64,000 nt of DNA from Streptomyces sp. NRRL S-646 (lineage in GTDB: Bacteria; Actinomycetota; Actinomycetes; Streptomycetales; Streptomycetaceae): contig NZ_JODC01000009.1 of assembly GCF_000720765.1 (NCBI RefSeq), positions 372,001 through 436,000 of the forward strand, given 5' to 3'. Made by a program: the position numbers and the translations under genes. Position 1 is the stretch's first letter, and every line of letters starts with the position of its first letter. Positions 27,176 through 36,183 of the stretch are shown here, piece after piece. The notes under the pieces are model-generated. The model did no database searches. It saw only the letters and a program-made list of their open reading frames with translations, and was not told where the DNA came from.

Positions 27176-28627
27176 TCACGGCTGCCATGCGGAGACCACA
27201 TCCTGTGGCCCCCACACCAGTCCGACTCCGCCGGACGCCACCGCGGCCGTCGTGCCGGACAGGGACACGACGGCCAGGTTTGCCACGTTCGAGGAGAAGC
27301 CGGGGATCTCGGCGGCGCCCTCCACCAGGGCGGCCAGGTCGTGCTGGTCGAAGGGGGAGGCGAGCCACTTCACGGAGCCCGCGAAGAAGACGGTCCCGGC
27401 CACCGGGACGCGGTCGGCGCCGACGAGGTCGATCTCGGGTGTGAACCGGCGGTTCCACCAGCCGCCGACCACGTCCGTCTCGGGCCAGGGGAAGTCGCCG
27501 GAGGCGGCGGCCAGTTCCAGGGCCTGGCGGATCAGAGGTTCGACCGCCCGGCCCCGCCAGGCGGCCCAGCGACGCTCGACAACCCGGTATGCGGCCTCGG
27601 GGCGGCCACGTCGGGACAACTCGTGCGCGGAGCGCAGGGCAGCGAGGTAGAGGCGCAGGTTGCTGTCGGCGACGCGGTAGAGGGCGGGTTTGCCGGGCTT
27701 GGTCGAGAGGGGGGCCTCCGAGGCGAGGACGTGCTTCTCGTCGGTGAGGCGGCGCAGCAGGGGGGAGAGTATCCCGGAGGGCAGCGCCCCGCTCTGACTC
27801 CCCGCCGTCGCCGCGATGTTGGCGTGCGTACGATCGCCGCTGCCGACCGCCTCAAGGACTCGGCGAGCCTGGTCCGGTGCCGGGAACTCGGCGAGCAGGG
27901 TCGCCTCCGGCACGCCGAACAGAGGCGAGGCCGGGTCGGCGCACTCGGATCTGATGAAGTCCAGCGCCGGGGTGCCGCGCGGCCAGGTACGCAGAATCCC
28001 CGGCAGGCCACCGGAGACGAGGTGTGCGTCGATGGCGTCGGCCGCATCCAGCCCCAGAGCGTTGCCTGTCTCCGCTGGATTCAGCGGCCCGAGGACGAAG
28101 TTGTCGGCGCGTCCGTAGAAGGGGCGGTCGTACGCCGTGAACCTTTCCATCATGTGCAGATCGCTGCCGAGCAGGAGCAGCAATACCGGACGGCTGGACA
28201 GCAACCGGTCCCAGGCGGTCTGCAGCGCGCCGTCGAACACGGGGTCCTGTTCGGCGAGCCAGGGGAGTTCGTCGAGTACGACGATGCTGGGAGCGTCGGG
28301 TAGCAGTGCGGCGAGGGTACGGAAGGCGTCGGGCCAGTTGGCGGGGGCCGTTCCGGGCACGAGTTCCGGGTCGGCGGGGAGCGAGGACTCACGCAGCTCC
28401 ACCATGAAGTCCGCGATGCCTTCCAAGGGCGATGCCCCCTTGATCGCGGTGTAGAAGACGTATGGTCGGCCCGAGCGGTCGCAGAACTCTTGCACGAGCC
28501 GAGACTTCCCCACCTGTCGCCGCCCTCTTATGGCGACCGAGGCACCGGTGCCGTCGGCAGTGACGCGATCGAGGCGTTTACGGAGGAGGGCCAGCTCGCT
28601 CTCGCGGCCTACGAAGGGAGAGGGCAT
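27176..28627 (-). CDS. AAA-type ATPase with C-terminal DUF234 domain
   Basis: 483 residues. N-terminal P-loop ATPase: Walker A GRRQVGKS (about 35-42), Walker B SIVVLDELPWL (about 113-123), sensor-like LLLLLGSDLHMMERF. The middle is a winged-helix segment (about 240-310). The C-terminal DUF234 domain has a restriction-nuclease-like pattern, EIDLVGAD...FFAGSVKW (about 412-436, E-x-D...K). This archaeal-type ATPase/DUF234 family is common in accessory regions; its function is unclear, with nuclease or regulatory roles proposed. A repeated TATGTAGAT element sits directly upstream and probably forms promoter and operator. Convergent-independent: the membrane-protein operon follows 86 bp downstream on the same strand. 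Confidence 0.85.
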   Translation of the reverse strand: MPSPFVGRESELALLRKRLDRVTADGTGASVAIRGRRQVGKSRLVQEFCDRSGRPYVFYTAIKGASPLEGIADFMVELRESSLPADPELVPGTAPANWPDAFRTLAALLPDAPSIVVLDELPWLAEQDPVFDGALQTAWDRLLSSRPVLLLLLGSDLHMMERFTAYDRPFYGRADNFVLGPLNPAETGNALGLDAADAIDAHLVSGGLPGILRTWPRGTPALDFIRSECADPASPLFGVPEATLLAEFPAPDQARRVLEAVGSGDRTHANIAATAGSQSGALPSGILSPLLRRLTDEKHVLASEAPLSTKPGKPALYRVADSNLRLYLAALRSAHELSRRGRPEAAYRVVERRWAAWRGRAVEPLIRQALELAAASGDFPWPETDVVGGWWNRRFTPEIDLVGADRVPVAGTVFFAGSVKWLASPFDQHDLAALVEGAAEIPGFSSNVANLAVVSLSGTTAAVASGGVGLVWGPQDVVSAWQP

Positions 28628-28645
28628 CGCCGGGGTCTCCGAGTT

Positions 28646-28678
28646 TATGTAGATTTCTTCTATGTAGATCTGGTCTAC
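28646..28678 (-). promoter_or_regulatory. A/T-rich promoter/operator of the DUF234 ATPase gene
   Basis: TATGTAGAT occurs twice (28646-28654, 28661-28669) with a 15-bp period, and the second copy forms a dyad GTAGA-TCTGG-TCTAC (28664-28678). Read on the minus strand the copies give TACATA, good -10-like hexamers, 20-40 bp before the start codon. This is the least GC-rich patch in the area, suggesting regulated or foreign expression signals. Confidence 0.5.
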
Positions 28679-28711
28679 CTTACATCCCGGCTGCTCGGTG
28701 GCGCCACGAAG

Positions 28712-28742
28712 AGGGCCCGGAACCGTTCGGTCCCGGGCCCTT
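28712..28742 (-). terminator. Terminator of metG
   Basis: AGGGCCCGGGACC pairs with GGTTCCGGGCCCT on the minus strand with one G-U wobble and a short loop, 14 bp after the metG stop. Confidence 0.75.
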
Positions 28743-28756
28743 CTGATCTTGTGTGG

Positions 28757-30472
28757 TTACGCGGGCTCGCCGCCGAAGCGCTCCTTGTACGTCTCCAGGT
28801 CCTCGTCCGTCAGCTTGGCGAACAGGACCGGCGGGACGGTGAAGGGCGTGCCCGCGGGGACGGCGGTCAGGGACTTCGCCTCGGTCGGGGAGACCCAGGT
28901 CGCGGTGTCACCGGAGAGGTCGAAGGCCTCGCGCATGGCGGCCGACGTCGTCGGGATGAACGGCTGCGAGACCACCGCGTAGAGGTGGATCAGGTTCATC
29001 GCCGTGCGCAGGGTCAGGGCCGCGCCGTCCTTGTTGGTCTTGATCTCCAGCCAGGGGGCCTTCTCCTCCAGGTAGGAGTTGCCCGCGGACCACAGGGCGC
29101 GCAGGGCCGCGGCCGCCTTGCGGAACTGGAGGGACTCGAGCTGCGACTCGTACTCGGCGAGGAGTTCCGCGATCTGCTCGCCCAGCTTCCGCTCCGCCTC
29201 CCCCGGCTCGCCGCCCGCCGGGACCTCCTCGCCGAAGCGCTTCTTGGAGAACGACAGGACGCGGTTGACGAAGTTGCCGAGGGTGTCCGCCAGGTCCTTG
29301 TTCACCGTGGCCGTGAAGTGCTCCCAGGTGAAGGACGAGTCGTCCGACTCGGGGGCGTTGGCGATCAGGAAGTAGCGCCAGTAGTCCGCCGGGAGGATGT
29401 CCAGGGCCTGGTCGGTGAAGACGCCCCGCTTCTGGGAGGTGGAGAACTTCCCGCCGTAGTACGTCAGCCAGTTGAAGGCCTTGACGTAGTCGACCTTCTT
29501 CCACGGCTCGCGGACGCCGAGCTCGGTGGCCGGGAACATGACGGTGTGGAAGGGGACGTTGTCCTTCGCCATGAACTCCGTGTAGCGGACGTCGGTGTCG
29601 ACGTCGTACCACCACGACTTCCAGTCGCGGTTCTCCGGGTCGAGGTCCGACCACTCCTTCGTCGCGCCGATGTACTCGATCGGGGCGTCGAACCAGACGT
29701 AGAAGACCTTGCCCTCCGCGGCCAGCTCCGGCCAGGTGTCGGCCGGGACCGGGACGCCCCAGTCCAGGTCGCGAGTGATCGCGCGGTCGTGCAGGCCCTC
29801 GGTCAGCCACTTGTGGGCGATGGAGGAGGCCAGCTGCGGCCAGTCCTTGTCGTGGCGGGCCACCCACTCGCGCACCTCGTTCTCCAGCTTGGACTGGAGG
29901 AGGAAGAGGTGCTTCGTCTCACGGACCTCCAGGTCCGTGGAGCCGGAGATCGCCGAGCGCGGGTTGATCAGGTCGGTCGGGTCCAGTACGCGCGTGCAGT
30001 TCTCGCACTGGTCGCCGCGGGCCTTGTCGTAGCCGCAGTGGGGGCAGGTGCCCTCGACATAGCGGTCCGGCAGGAAGCGGCCGTCGGCGGGGCTGTAGAC
30101 CTGGCGGATCGCCCGCTCCTCGATGAAGCCGTTCTCGTTGAGGCGGCGGGCGAAGTGCTGGGTGATCTCGACGTTCTGCGGGGAGGAGCTGCGGCCGAAG
30201 TAGTCGAAGTCGAGGGCGAAGCCGTCGTAGACCGCCTTCTGGGCGTCGTGTGCCTGGGCGCAGAAGTCCGCTACCGGGATGCCCTGCTCCTTCGCCGCGA
30301 GCTCGGCCGGGGTGCCGTGTTCGTCGGTCGCGCAGATGTACAGGACGTCGTGGCCGCGCTGGCGGAGGTACCGGGAGTACACGTCCGCCGGGAGCATGGA
30401 CCCCACCATGTTGCCCAGGTGCTTGATTCCGTTGATGTACGGAAGGGCGCTGGTGATGAGGTGTCGAGCCAT
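28757..30472 (-). CDS. metG: Methionyl-tRNA synthetase
   Basis: 571 residues, class I MetRS of the actinobacterial type. HIGH motif appears as KHLGN (about residues 17-21). The zinc knuckle is a single CPHC...CENC pair (about 143-158). The KMSKS loop is KFSTSQKRG (about 346-354), the variant usual in this clade to my knowledge. The anticodon-binding helical domain follows (about 385-520), and there is no C-terminal tRNA-binding EMAP-like domain. It charges initiator and elongator tRNA-Met. Clean terminator downstream. Flanked by accessory genes on one side and a VWA gene on the other, both on the same strand but separated by hairpins. Confidence 0.96.
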   Translation of the reverse strand: MARHLITSALPYINGIKHLGNMVGSMLPADVYSRYLRQRGHDVLYICATDEHGTPAELAAKEQGIPVADFCAQAHDAQKAVYDGFALDFDYFGRSSSPQNVEITQHFARRLNENGFIEERAIRQVYSPADGRFLPDRYVEGTCPHCGYDKARGDQCENCTRVLDPTDLINPRSAISGSTDLEVRETKHLFLLQSKLENEVREWVARHDKDWPQLASSIAHKWLTEGLHDRAITRDLDWGVPVPADTWPELAAEGKVFYVWFDAPIEYIGATKEWSDLDPENRDWKSWWYDVDTDVRYTEFMAKDNVPFHTVMFPATELGVREPWKKVDYVKAFNWLTYYGGKFSTSQKRGVFTDQALDILPADYWRYFLIANAPESDDSSFTWEHFTATVNKDLADTLGNFVNRVLSFSKKRFGEEVPAGGEPGEAERKLGEQIAELLAEYESQLESLQFRKAAAALRALWSAGNSYLEEKAPWLEIKTNKDGAALTLRTAMNLIHLYAVVSQPFIPTTSAAMREAFDLSGDTATWVSPTEAKSLTAVPAGTPFTVPPVLFAKLTDEDLETYKERFGGEPA

Positions 30473-30544
30473 CGGGGGCTGCTCCCAGGTCGGATTTCGG
30501 GTTCTCGGTTCTTTGCGAACCTTGAAATCGTAGCCGACATGGGT

Positions 30545-30587
30545 GGGCCGCCCGCTTCCCGTTTTACGGGGTGGGAAGGGGCGGCCC
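30545..30587 (-). terminator. Terminator of the VWA gene
   Basis: GGGCCGCCCGCTTCCC (30545-30560) pairs with GGGAAGGGGCGGCCC (30573-30587) with one bulged base; it lies about 60 bp past the VWA stop, before metG. Confidence 0.65.
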
Positions 30588-30645
30588 GGGTGATCTCTCG
30601 GTGGTGATCTATTGGTGGGGATCCATTCGGCGGCGATCTACGGGA

Positions 30646-32289
30646 TCACGGGCGCCAGTCGATCAGCACGCCGTCGTAGAGCTCCGCGTCCGTGAGCTCC
30701 AGGGGGGTGGGGCCCGCGTGGAAGAAGGCCGTGTTGTCGGTCTTCAGTTTGCGGAGGTAGTCGAAGGCCTTGTTGTCGTGGTCGCCGAACGCGACGAAGG
30801 AGAAGAACACCGAGGGGTGGGTCTTCGCGGCGTCGGTGAGGGCCTGGGTGGCGGGGGTCTTCGCGTCCGGGGCGCCGTCCGTCTGGAAGACCACCAGGGC
30901 GGGGGTCTTCGCGTCGGGGGTGTTCGCGTCGTAGTGGGCCAGTACGGCTTCCACGGCGGCGTGGTAGCTGGTACGGCCCATGCGGCCGAGGCCGGCGTGG
31001 GCGTCGTCGATGGCGGTCTCGGGGGAGGCCGGGGTGAGGTCGGTGGTGCCGTCGACCTCCGTGGAGAAGAAGACGACGTGGACGGAGGCGTTCTCGCTGC
31101 CCGCGGGGTCCAGGTGCTCGGCGAGGGCGAGGGTCTGGTCGGCGAGGGCCTGGGCGGAGCCGTCCTTGTAGTACGGGCGCATGCTCGCGGAGCGGTCGAG
31201 TACGAGGTAGACCTTGGCGCGGGCGGTGGTGAGGCCGGCCTTCGCCAGGGCGGTGGCCGGGGCGTCGGCCTCCGGCGCGGCCGCGGGGGCTACGGGCTCG
31301 GGGGTGTGCTGCGGCTCCTCGGCTTGCGCCGTCGGTTCGGGCTGCGACTCGGCCTCTGGCTGCGCCTTGGCCTCTGGCTGCGCCTCGGCCGCGGGTTCGG
31401 CTTGCGCCTCGGCTTCGCCTTCGGCATCGGTGTTCCCACCCGCACCGCCCGTGCCGCTTTCGTTGTCGACTGCGGGTGGCCCCTGTGGGGCTTCCTCGCC
31501 GTCGGCGGCCGTGGGCTCGTCCGCCTCGGCCGCGGCGGTCACGGGCTCTTCGGCCTCAGCGACCGGCGCGGGCTCGGGGACCTCGGCTTCCGCCGTCGGT
31601 GCGGGGTCCGCCTCGGCTTCGCCTTCGGCGGAGTCGTTCCCACCCGCACCACCCGTGCTGCTTTCGATGTCGACTGCGGGTGGCCCCTGCGGGGCTTCCT
31701 CGCCGTCGGCGGCCGCGGGCTCGTCCGCCTCGGCCGCGGCGGCCACCGGCTCCGGGGTCTGCTCGGGCTCCGGCTCAGTCTCGGCGACCGGCTCGGGCTC
31801 CGGTTCGGGCTCGGTGACCGGTTCGGGCTCGGTGACCGGCTCGGGCTCCGGTTCGGTCTCGGCGACCGGTTCGGTCTCGGTGACCGGCTCGGGCTCGGTG
31901 ACCGGCTCGGGCTCCGGCTCGGTCTCCGCGATCGGCTCGGGCTCCTGGGCTGTCTCTGTCGTTGGCTTCGGCTCGGTGGGAGCTTCAGTTGTGGCCGGTT
32001 CCGGGCTGTCCTCGGGCTTCGTAGGTGCCGTGTCCAGAGGCTCCGACGGCCTCGGTACCGTCACGTTGTCGAAGGCCGCCGAGACCAGGTCGTGTTCGTC
32101 CTGGTCCTCACGGGACGACGAGCGCGGTTCCGGGACCTGCGCAGATGGTGTCGGCTGCGGCTCGGGGGAGGGTGCCGGGACCGTCGGTTCCGGAGTGTGC
32201 GAAGGGGTGAGGTCCGCACCCTCTGCTTCGGCGGCACGCCCCTTGCGTGACCTGCCGAACGCGTTCCGCAGGAGAGTGAGAATGCCCAT
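30646..32289 (-). CDS. VWA (TerF-like) domain protein with long Pro/Glu-rich region
   Basis: 547 residues. A short basic N-terminus ([18 protein letters not shown]) leads into a region of about 330 residues made almost wholly of Pro, Glu, Thr and Ala ([20 protein letters not shown] runs), predicted disordered. The C-terminal 190 residues are a von Willebrand A domain; the MIDAS motif is DRSASM (about 364-369), with later FQTDG and FVAFGDHDN consistent with the TerF/TerY-like VWA group that accompanies tellurite-type stress clusters. No ter partners are seen here. The acidic region contains two 132-bp direct repeats in phase, so its length is probably variable between strains. Confidence 0.85.
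   Translation of the reverse strand: MGILTLLRNAFGRSRKGRAAEAEGADLTPSHTPEPTVPAPSPEPQPTPSAQVPEPRSSSREDQDEHDLVSAAFDNVTVPRPSEPLDTAPTKPEDSPEPATTEAPTEPKPTTETAQEPEPIAETEPEPEPVTEPEPVTETEPVAETEPEPEPVTEPEPVTEPEPEPEPVAETEPEPEQTPEPVAAAAEADEPAAADGEEAPQGPPAVDIESSTGGAGGNDSAEGEAEADPAPTAEAEVPEPAPVAEAEEPVTAAAEADEPTAADGEEAPQGPPAVDNESGTGGAGGNTDAEGEAEAQAEPAAEAQPEAKAQPEAESQPEPTAQAEEPQHTPEPVAPAAAPEADAPATALAKAGLTTARAKVYLVLDRSASMRPYYKDGSAQALADQTLALAEHLDPAGSENASVHVVFFSTEVDGTTDLTPASPETAIDDAHAGLGRMGRTSYHAAVEAVLAHYDANTPDAKTPALVVFQTDGAPDAKTPATQALTDAAKTHPSVFFSFVAFGDHDNKAFDYLRKLKTDNTAFFHAGPTPLELTDAELYDGVLIDWRP
31411..31542 (-). repeat. In-frame direct repeat, copy 1 (VWA gene)
   Basis: 132-bp copy encoding the [22 protein letters not shown] segment; the partner copy begins 204 bp away (68 codons), so both are read in the same frame with about 90% base identity by eye. 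Confidence 0.75.
31615..31746 (-). repeat. In-frame direct repeat, copy 2 (VWA gene)
   Basis: Second 132-bp copy, encoding [18 protein letters not shown] and [12 protein letters not shown]. Sequence drift between copies is mostly synonymous, so the duplication is not very recent. Confidence 0.75.
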
Positions 32290-32406
32290 GTTCGCAACCC
32301 TTCGCGTGAGTTGATCCCGTCAATCCCTGGCCAGGACGGACACGTAAGGTTAGCGGCCCCAGATGGTGATCTTGGGCAGGGCCAAGGGACAGTACGGCCA
32401 CTCGTG

Positions 32407-33339
32407 TCAACCACGCGTCAACGGGGACGCCTCGTGTTCCAGCCACTCCCGGTACGCCGGTGCCTGTCGGGCCGACTCCCAGTACGCCTCCTCCAGTGCG
32501 GGCAGGGCGCCGTCCAGGTCGGTCTCCGTGCGGGCCGCCAGCAGGAGGCGTACACCGAGCGGGTCGCCCTGGAGGCGGCGTACCGCCATGTCGGGATGCG
32601 AGACGGCGGTCGGCTGGCAGACGGTGACCACCTCGCCGGTCGCCACCAGGGCGGCGGCCGTGTGGTAGTCGCCGTGCAGGACGTGCGGGTTGATGCCCGC
32701 CGTGCGGAACATGCGCTGGACCGCGTCCCATTCGCCGTCCACTGTCGGATCGATCATCCAGCGGTCGGTTGCCAGGTCGGAGAGGTGGACCACGGGGTGC
32801 GCCGTTGCGGGGTGGTCGGCCGCGAGGTAGACGAACTGGGGTTCGCGTTCGACCAGGGTGCGCAGGTGGAGGCCCTCGGGGATGCGCAAGGGGCTGCCCT
32901 CGACCTCGTGCACGAAGGCGACGTCCAGTTGGCCGTCGGCGACCATGCGGAGAAGAGCGTTGGGGGAGACGTTCATGTGGAGGGTGGGGTCCTGGCCGCG
33001 GGTGCGCAGGCGGCGGAGCCAGCCCGCCAGGGCCTTGCTCGCGGTGGAGCCGACGCGCAGTTCGGGGCCCCCGGCGGCCGCGGCTCGCGCCTCGCTGACC
33101 AGGGAGCGCATTTCGGCCACCAGCGGGCGGGCGCGGCTCAGTACCAGGCTGCCCAGAGGGGTGGGCCGGCAGCCGGTGCGGGCGCGGACGAACAGGGTGC
33201 CGCCCAGCTCCTGCTCGATACGGCGCAGCTGGGTGCTCAACGACGGCTGGGCGACGCCAAGTTGGCGGGCGGCGCGGTGCAGACTGCCGGTGTCGGCTAT
33301 GGCGCACAGCGCGCGGAGGTGCCTCACCTCTAGGTTCAT
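32407..33339 (-). CDS. LysR-family regulator of the adjacent snapalysin gene
   Basis: 310 residues: N-terminal LysR winged helix (about 5-65, LRALCAIADTGSLHRAARQLGVAQPSLSTQLRRIEQELGG in shortened form) and a type 2 periplasmic-binding-like effector domain (about 90-295). ATG 33339 opens the HTH directly with MNLEVRHLRA; the upstream extension of the frame has no family features. The divergent arrangement with a small neutral protease is the classic Streptomyces snpR/mprR-snpA/mprA pair, in which the LysR protein activates the protease promoter. The operator should lie in the 184-bp gap. Confidence 0.88.
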   Translation of the reverse strand: MNLEVRHLRALCAIADTGSLHRAARQLGVAQPSLSTQLRRIEQELGGTLFVRARTGCRPTPLGSLVLSRARPLVAEMRSLVSEARAAAAGGPELRVGSTASKALAGWLRRLRTRGQDPTLHMNVSPNALLRMVADGQLDVAFVHEVEGSPLRIPEGLHLRTLVEREPQFVYLAADHPATAHPVVHLSDLATDRWMIDPTVDGEWDAVQRMFRTAGINPHVLHGDYHTAAALVATGEVVTVCQPTAVSHPDMAVRRLQGDPLGVRLLLAARTETDLDGALPALEEAYWESARQAPAYREWLEHEASPLTRG

Positions 33340-33523
33340 GCCCTCGGAGCGTAAAGCGGAACCCAAGGTTTCACCAGCCTCATAAATCACTCCCGCGGGA
33401 CGGGAATTGGGTGTTTCGGTGCGTGGTGATACGGGCGTGCTATCGGCGGTTGCCATCATCACAGCCGTTCCACAGGGGCCGAAACTCAGCTTCGACGACT
33501 CACCCCCCACCTAGGAGTCATCG

Positions 33524-34237
33524 ATGCGCAAGCGCACCTCTGTGTCTGTCATGCCCATATCCACCCGGGCGGTGGCCGCCCTCGGCCTCAGCCTCGCGGT
33601 CGTCGGCCTGGGTACGGCGGTTCCGGCCGCCGCGGCCCCGGCTCCCGCCCCCTACTCCGGCTACACCGGCTCGTCCGCGGAGGCCTGGGCCAACCAGGCC
33701 TTCTTCCAGGCCGTCCTCAGGTCGGTCGCCGAGAAGCGGGCCGCCCACCCGAACAGCGCGGCCGCCGTCACGGTCACCTACGACGCCTCCGCGGCGCCCA
33801 CGTTCAGCGCCGAGATAGCCCGCAGCGCCCAGATCTGGAACGGCGCGGTGTCGAACGTGAAGCTCCAGGCGGGCTCCTCGGGCGCCGACTTCAGCTACCG
33901 CGAGGGCAACGACTCCCGCGGCTCGTACGCCTCCACCGACGGCCACGGCGGCGGCTATGTCTTCCTCGACTACGCGCAGAACAAGGAGTACGACTCCACC
34001 CGCGTCACCGCCCACGAGACCGGCCATGTCCTCGGTCTGCCCGACCACTACGAGGGGCCGTGCAGCGAGCTGATGTCGGGCGGCGGCCCGGGCCCGTCCT
34101 GCACGAACACCAACCCGGACGCCAATGAGCGCGCCAAGGTCGACCAGCTGTGGGCCAACGGCTTCCGGGCCGCGCTGGACAAGGCCATGAGCGGCAAGTC
34201 CCTGAGCGACAAGTCCCTGCACAAGAGCACGCGTTAG
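33524..34237 (+). CDS. snpA: Snapalysin, secreted small neutral metalloprotease (M7)
   Basis: 237 residues with a signal peptide (to about AAAAPAPAP near residue 43), a short propeptide, and the M7 catalytic core. The zinc motif is [18 protein letters not shown]: two His, Gly and Asp as third ligand, which defines the snapalysin group. Two further Cys probably form the known disulfide. It degrades milk-type proteins outside the cell. GGAGTC-like bases precede ATG. Divergent from its likely activator, a LysR gene; terminated by a 13-bp hairpin shared with the convergent EEP gene. A short duplicated [11 protein letters not shown] tail follows the catalytic core. Confidence 0.92.
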   Translation: MRKRTSVSVMPISTRAVAALGLSLAVVGLGTAVPAAAAPAPAPYSGYTGSSAEAWANQAFFQAVLRSVAEKRAAHPNSAAAVTVTYDASAAPTFSAEIARSAQIWNGAVSNVKLQAGSSGADFSYREGNDSRGSYASTDGHGGGYVFLDYAQNKEYDSTRVTAHETGHVLGLPDHYEGPCSELMSGGGPGPSCTNTNPDANERAKVDQLWANGFRAALDKAMSGKSLSDKSLHKSTR

Positions 34238-34253
34238 CCGCCACTCCCCACAC

Positions 34254-34288
34254 GGTGCGGCCGCCCTTCTGCACAGGGCGGCCGCACC
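34254..34288. terminator. Bidirectional terminator between snapalysin and EEP genes
   Basis: Perfect 13-bp stem GGTGCGGCCGCCC/GGGCGGCCGCACC with a 9-nt loop between two convergent genes. Confidence 0.85.
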
Positions 34289-34313
34289 CACCTGTGCTCC
34301 GGGCACGGTCGGA

Positions 34314-35312
34314 TCATCCGCGCCGGTGCAGCGTGACGTCCACCAGCAGCGCGCGGTGGTCGGTGTCGGCCAGGTCCAGGAAGCGGGCGCTGCTCGCCGA
34401 GAAGTCCCGGGAGACGAGCACATGGTCGATCTGGGCGCCGAACGTCGGGGCCGTGCGGGCGGGCCAGCTGGGTGTGCGGGCGTGGCCCGCGAGCCGGGCG
34501 GCGTCGCGCATACCGGCGTCGAGGATGCGGCGGAAGGCCGCGTGGTCCTGGGAGGCGTTGAAGTCGCCGGCCAGGACCATGGGCGTACGGACGGCGGCAG
34601 CAGCGTCCCGCAGCCGCCCGAGCTCCCGGCGCCAGAGGCCGACCTGGCCGGGCAGCGGCGGCATGGGGTGCGCCAGCTGAAGCCGTACGGCATGCCCGCG
34701 CACGTCGGCGACGGCACCGGGCATGCCCATGGTCCCGGTCACGCCCGCCGTGACCTTGAGCGGGAAGCGGCTGAGGATGATCGAGCCGCGGCTGCCGCCG
34801 GCCGCCACGGCCTGCCGGTACGGGTAGTCGGCGCCGAAGTCCTGCTTCAGCCGGGCCTGGCAGGTGTACTCGCACTCCTCCACGAACACGATGTCCGGCT
34901 TGTGGCGCCGGATCTCGGGGAGGAGGGAGCCCGTCCCGCGGCCGAACTCGACGTTCGAGGTCAGCACCCTGAACTCGGCGACGGGGGTGCCGCCGGGCTC
35001 GTCCGTCTTCCCGTACGGCTCGATGAACCACGCCAGCAGCCCGAGGACGACGAGCGCCCAGACCATGACGAGGCGCCGGCGGCCGAGCAGCGCGAGGAGA
35101 AGGGCCAGCCCGGTGGGGGCGAGCAGCCAGGGCAGGAAGGCGAGGACCTGGGGGACCGGGGTGAAGCCGTCGCCGTCGGCGGCCCGGCAGCCGACGACCA
35201 CGCTCACTGCGGCCAGCAGCAGCCCCGCGCACCAGGCCGCGAAGCGCCGCCCGCCCCGCCGTACCGGCTCGTCCTCACGCGCAGCGGTCCACTCGGCAGC
35301 CGCAGTGTCCAA
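34314..35312 (-). CDS. Membrane-anchored endonuclease/exonuclease/phosphatase family protein
   Basis: 332 residues. Three membrane helices occupy about residues 24-45, 55-76 and 80-97; the rest is an extracytoplasmic EEP domain with RVLTSNVEFG, DIVFVEECE, AGDFNASQDHAAF, QIDHVLVS and the closing DTDHRALLVDV, which give the Asn, Glu, Asp-x-Asn and Asp-His catalytic and metal residues. EEP proteins of this layout cleave phosphodiesters such as nucleic acids or phospholipids. Start is TTG 35312, with GGAGGG eight bases upstream. Downstream of the hydrolase gene on the same strand, 35 bp apart, so it may be read with it. Confidence 0.85.
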   Translation of the reverse strand: MDTAAAEWTAAREDEPVRRGGRRFAAWCAGLLLAAVSVVVGCRAADGDGFTPVPQVLAFLPWLLAPTGLALLLALLGRRRLVMVWALVVLGLLAWFIEPYGKTDEPGGTPVAEFRVLTSNVEFGRGTGSLLPEIRRHKPDIVFVEECEYTCQARLKQDFGADYPYRQAVAAGGSRGSIILSRFPLKVTAGVTGTMGMPGAVADVRGHAVRLQLAHPMPPLPGQVGLWRRELGRLRDAAAAVRTPMVLAGDFNASQDHAAFRRILDAGMRDAARLAGHARTPSWPARTAPTFGAQIDHVLVSRDFSASSARFLDLADTDHRALLVDVTLHRRG

Positions 35313-35347
35313 GGCCGGGCCCTCCGCTCACGAGTGGGATGCCCGAA

Positions 35348-36094
35348 TCATCCCCCGGCGGAGTCGATGCGCACCAGGAAACTCTCCAGTGCCTCGTTGA
35401 ACTCCTTCGGCCGCTCCAGGTTCGGCATGTGGGCCGTGCCCTCGATGACGTGGAGCGTCGAGTCGGGGAGCGCCGTGTGCATCGCCTCCGCGTCGGCGAC
35501 CGGGGTGTAGGTGTCGTCGGCGCCCACGACCACCAGGGCCGGGACCGTGACGGTGGTGAGCAGCTCGCGGTAGTCGGGGCGGGCGGCGCGGGCGCGCAGG
35601 GCCGCCGCGGCGGACTCCGGGCGGGTGGCCGTCATCATGCGGTGCACATGCGCCTTGACCTCGGCGGAGGCGTACGGCGCGACCATCTTCTCCAGCACCT
35701 CGTCGGCGTAGCCGCGCATGCCCTCCCGCAGCAGGCGCTCCGCCATGGCGTGACGGACCTCGACGCCCTCGGGTGTCTCCGCCGCCGGGAAGGTGTCGGC
35801 GAGGACCAGACCGCGGACGCGGCCGGGGAACTGCCGGTAGAAGTCCATGACGATCTGGCCGCCCATGGAGAGACCGACGAGCACGCAAGACTCCACCCTC
35901 AGCTCGTCCAGCAGCGCCGCGAGGTCCTGCGCGAACTGCTCGAAGTGCGTGACCTCGGGCGACGAGGGGGTGGCGCCGTAGCCGCGCAGGTCGGGGGAGA
36001 TCACCCGGCGGGAGCCGGAGAACGCCTCCCGCTGCGGGTTCCACATCGTGTGGTCGAAGGGGTGGCCGTGGACGAGGACCAGCGGAAATGGCAT
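35348..36094 (-). CDS. Alpha/beta hydrolase
   Basis: 248 residues, single alpha/beta hydrolase fold. Oxyanion HGHPFDHTMW near the N-terminus; nucleophile elbow GLSMGG (Ser76); acid VVGADDTYTP; catalytic His in EGTAHMPNLERP. The sequence resembles 3-oxoadipate enol-lactonase and related esterases, but no aromatic catabolism genes are near. ATG 36094 is chosen because the fold starts at once. It is divergent from a MocR-type regulator across 89 bp containing two direct repeats, so it is the probable target of that regulator. Confidence 0.85.
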   Translation of the reverse strand: MPFPLVLVHGHPFDHTMWNPQREAFSGSRRVISPDLRGYGATPSSPEVTHFEQFAQDLAALLDELRVESCVLVGLSMGGQIVMDFYRQFPGRVRGLVLADTFPAAETPEGVEVRHAMAERLLREGMRGYADEVLEKMVAPYASAEVKAHVHRMMTATRPESAAAALRARAARPDYRELLTTVTVPALVVVGADDTYTPVADAEAMHTALPDSTLHVIEGTAHMPNLERPKEFNEALESFLVRIDSAGG

Positions 36095-36120
36095 GACCTC
36101 GACCCTAGGGCGGCCCAACT

Positions 36121-36155
36121 CCTCAGTGCAATAAGATCTTTGCCCTCGGTGCAAT
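36121..36155. promoter_or_regulatory. Direct-repeat operator between hydrolase and MocR regulator
   Basis: CCTCAGTGCAAT (36121-36132) and CCTCGGTGCAAT (36144-36155) are 12-mers with one difference, spaced exactly 23 bp, about two helical turns. MocR/PdxR regulators are known to bind direct repeats at such spacing. The site lies in the shared promoter region of the divergent genes. Confidence 0.6.
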
Positions 36156-36183
36156 GCCGACAGCAGCAACAACAGGGGGCCTC

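Noticed and set aside
28646..28678. TATGTAGAT repeats considered as replication iterons
   Set aside because: Only two copies, adjacent to a start codon, and no replication initiator or plasmid genes.
30585..30650. Degenerate GGTGATCT-like repeats after the VWA gene
   Set aside because: Units differ in length and sequence; too weak to call a repeat array.
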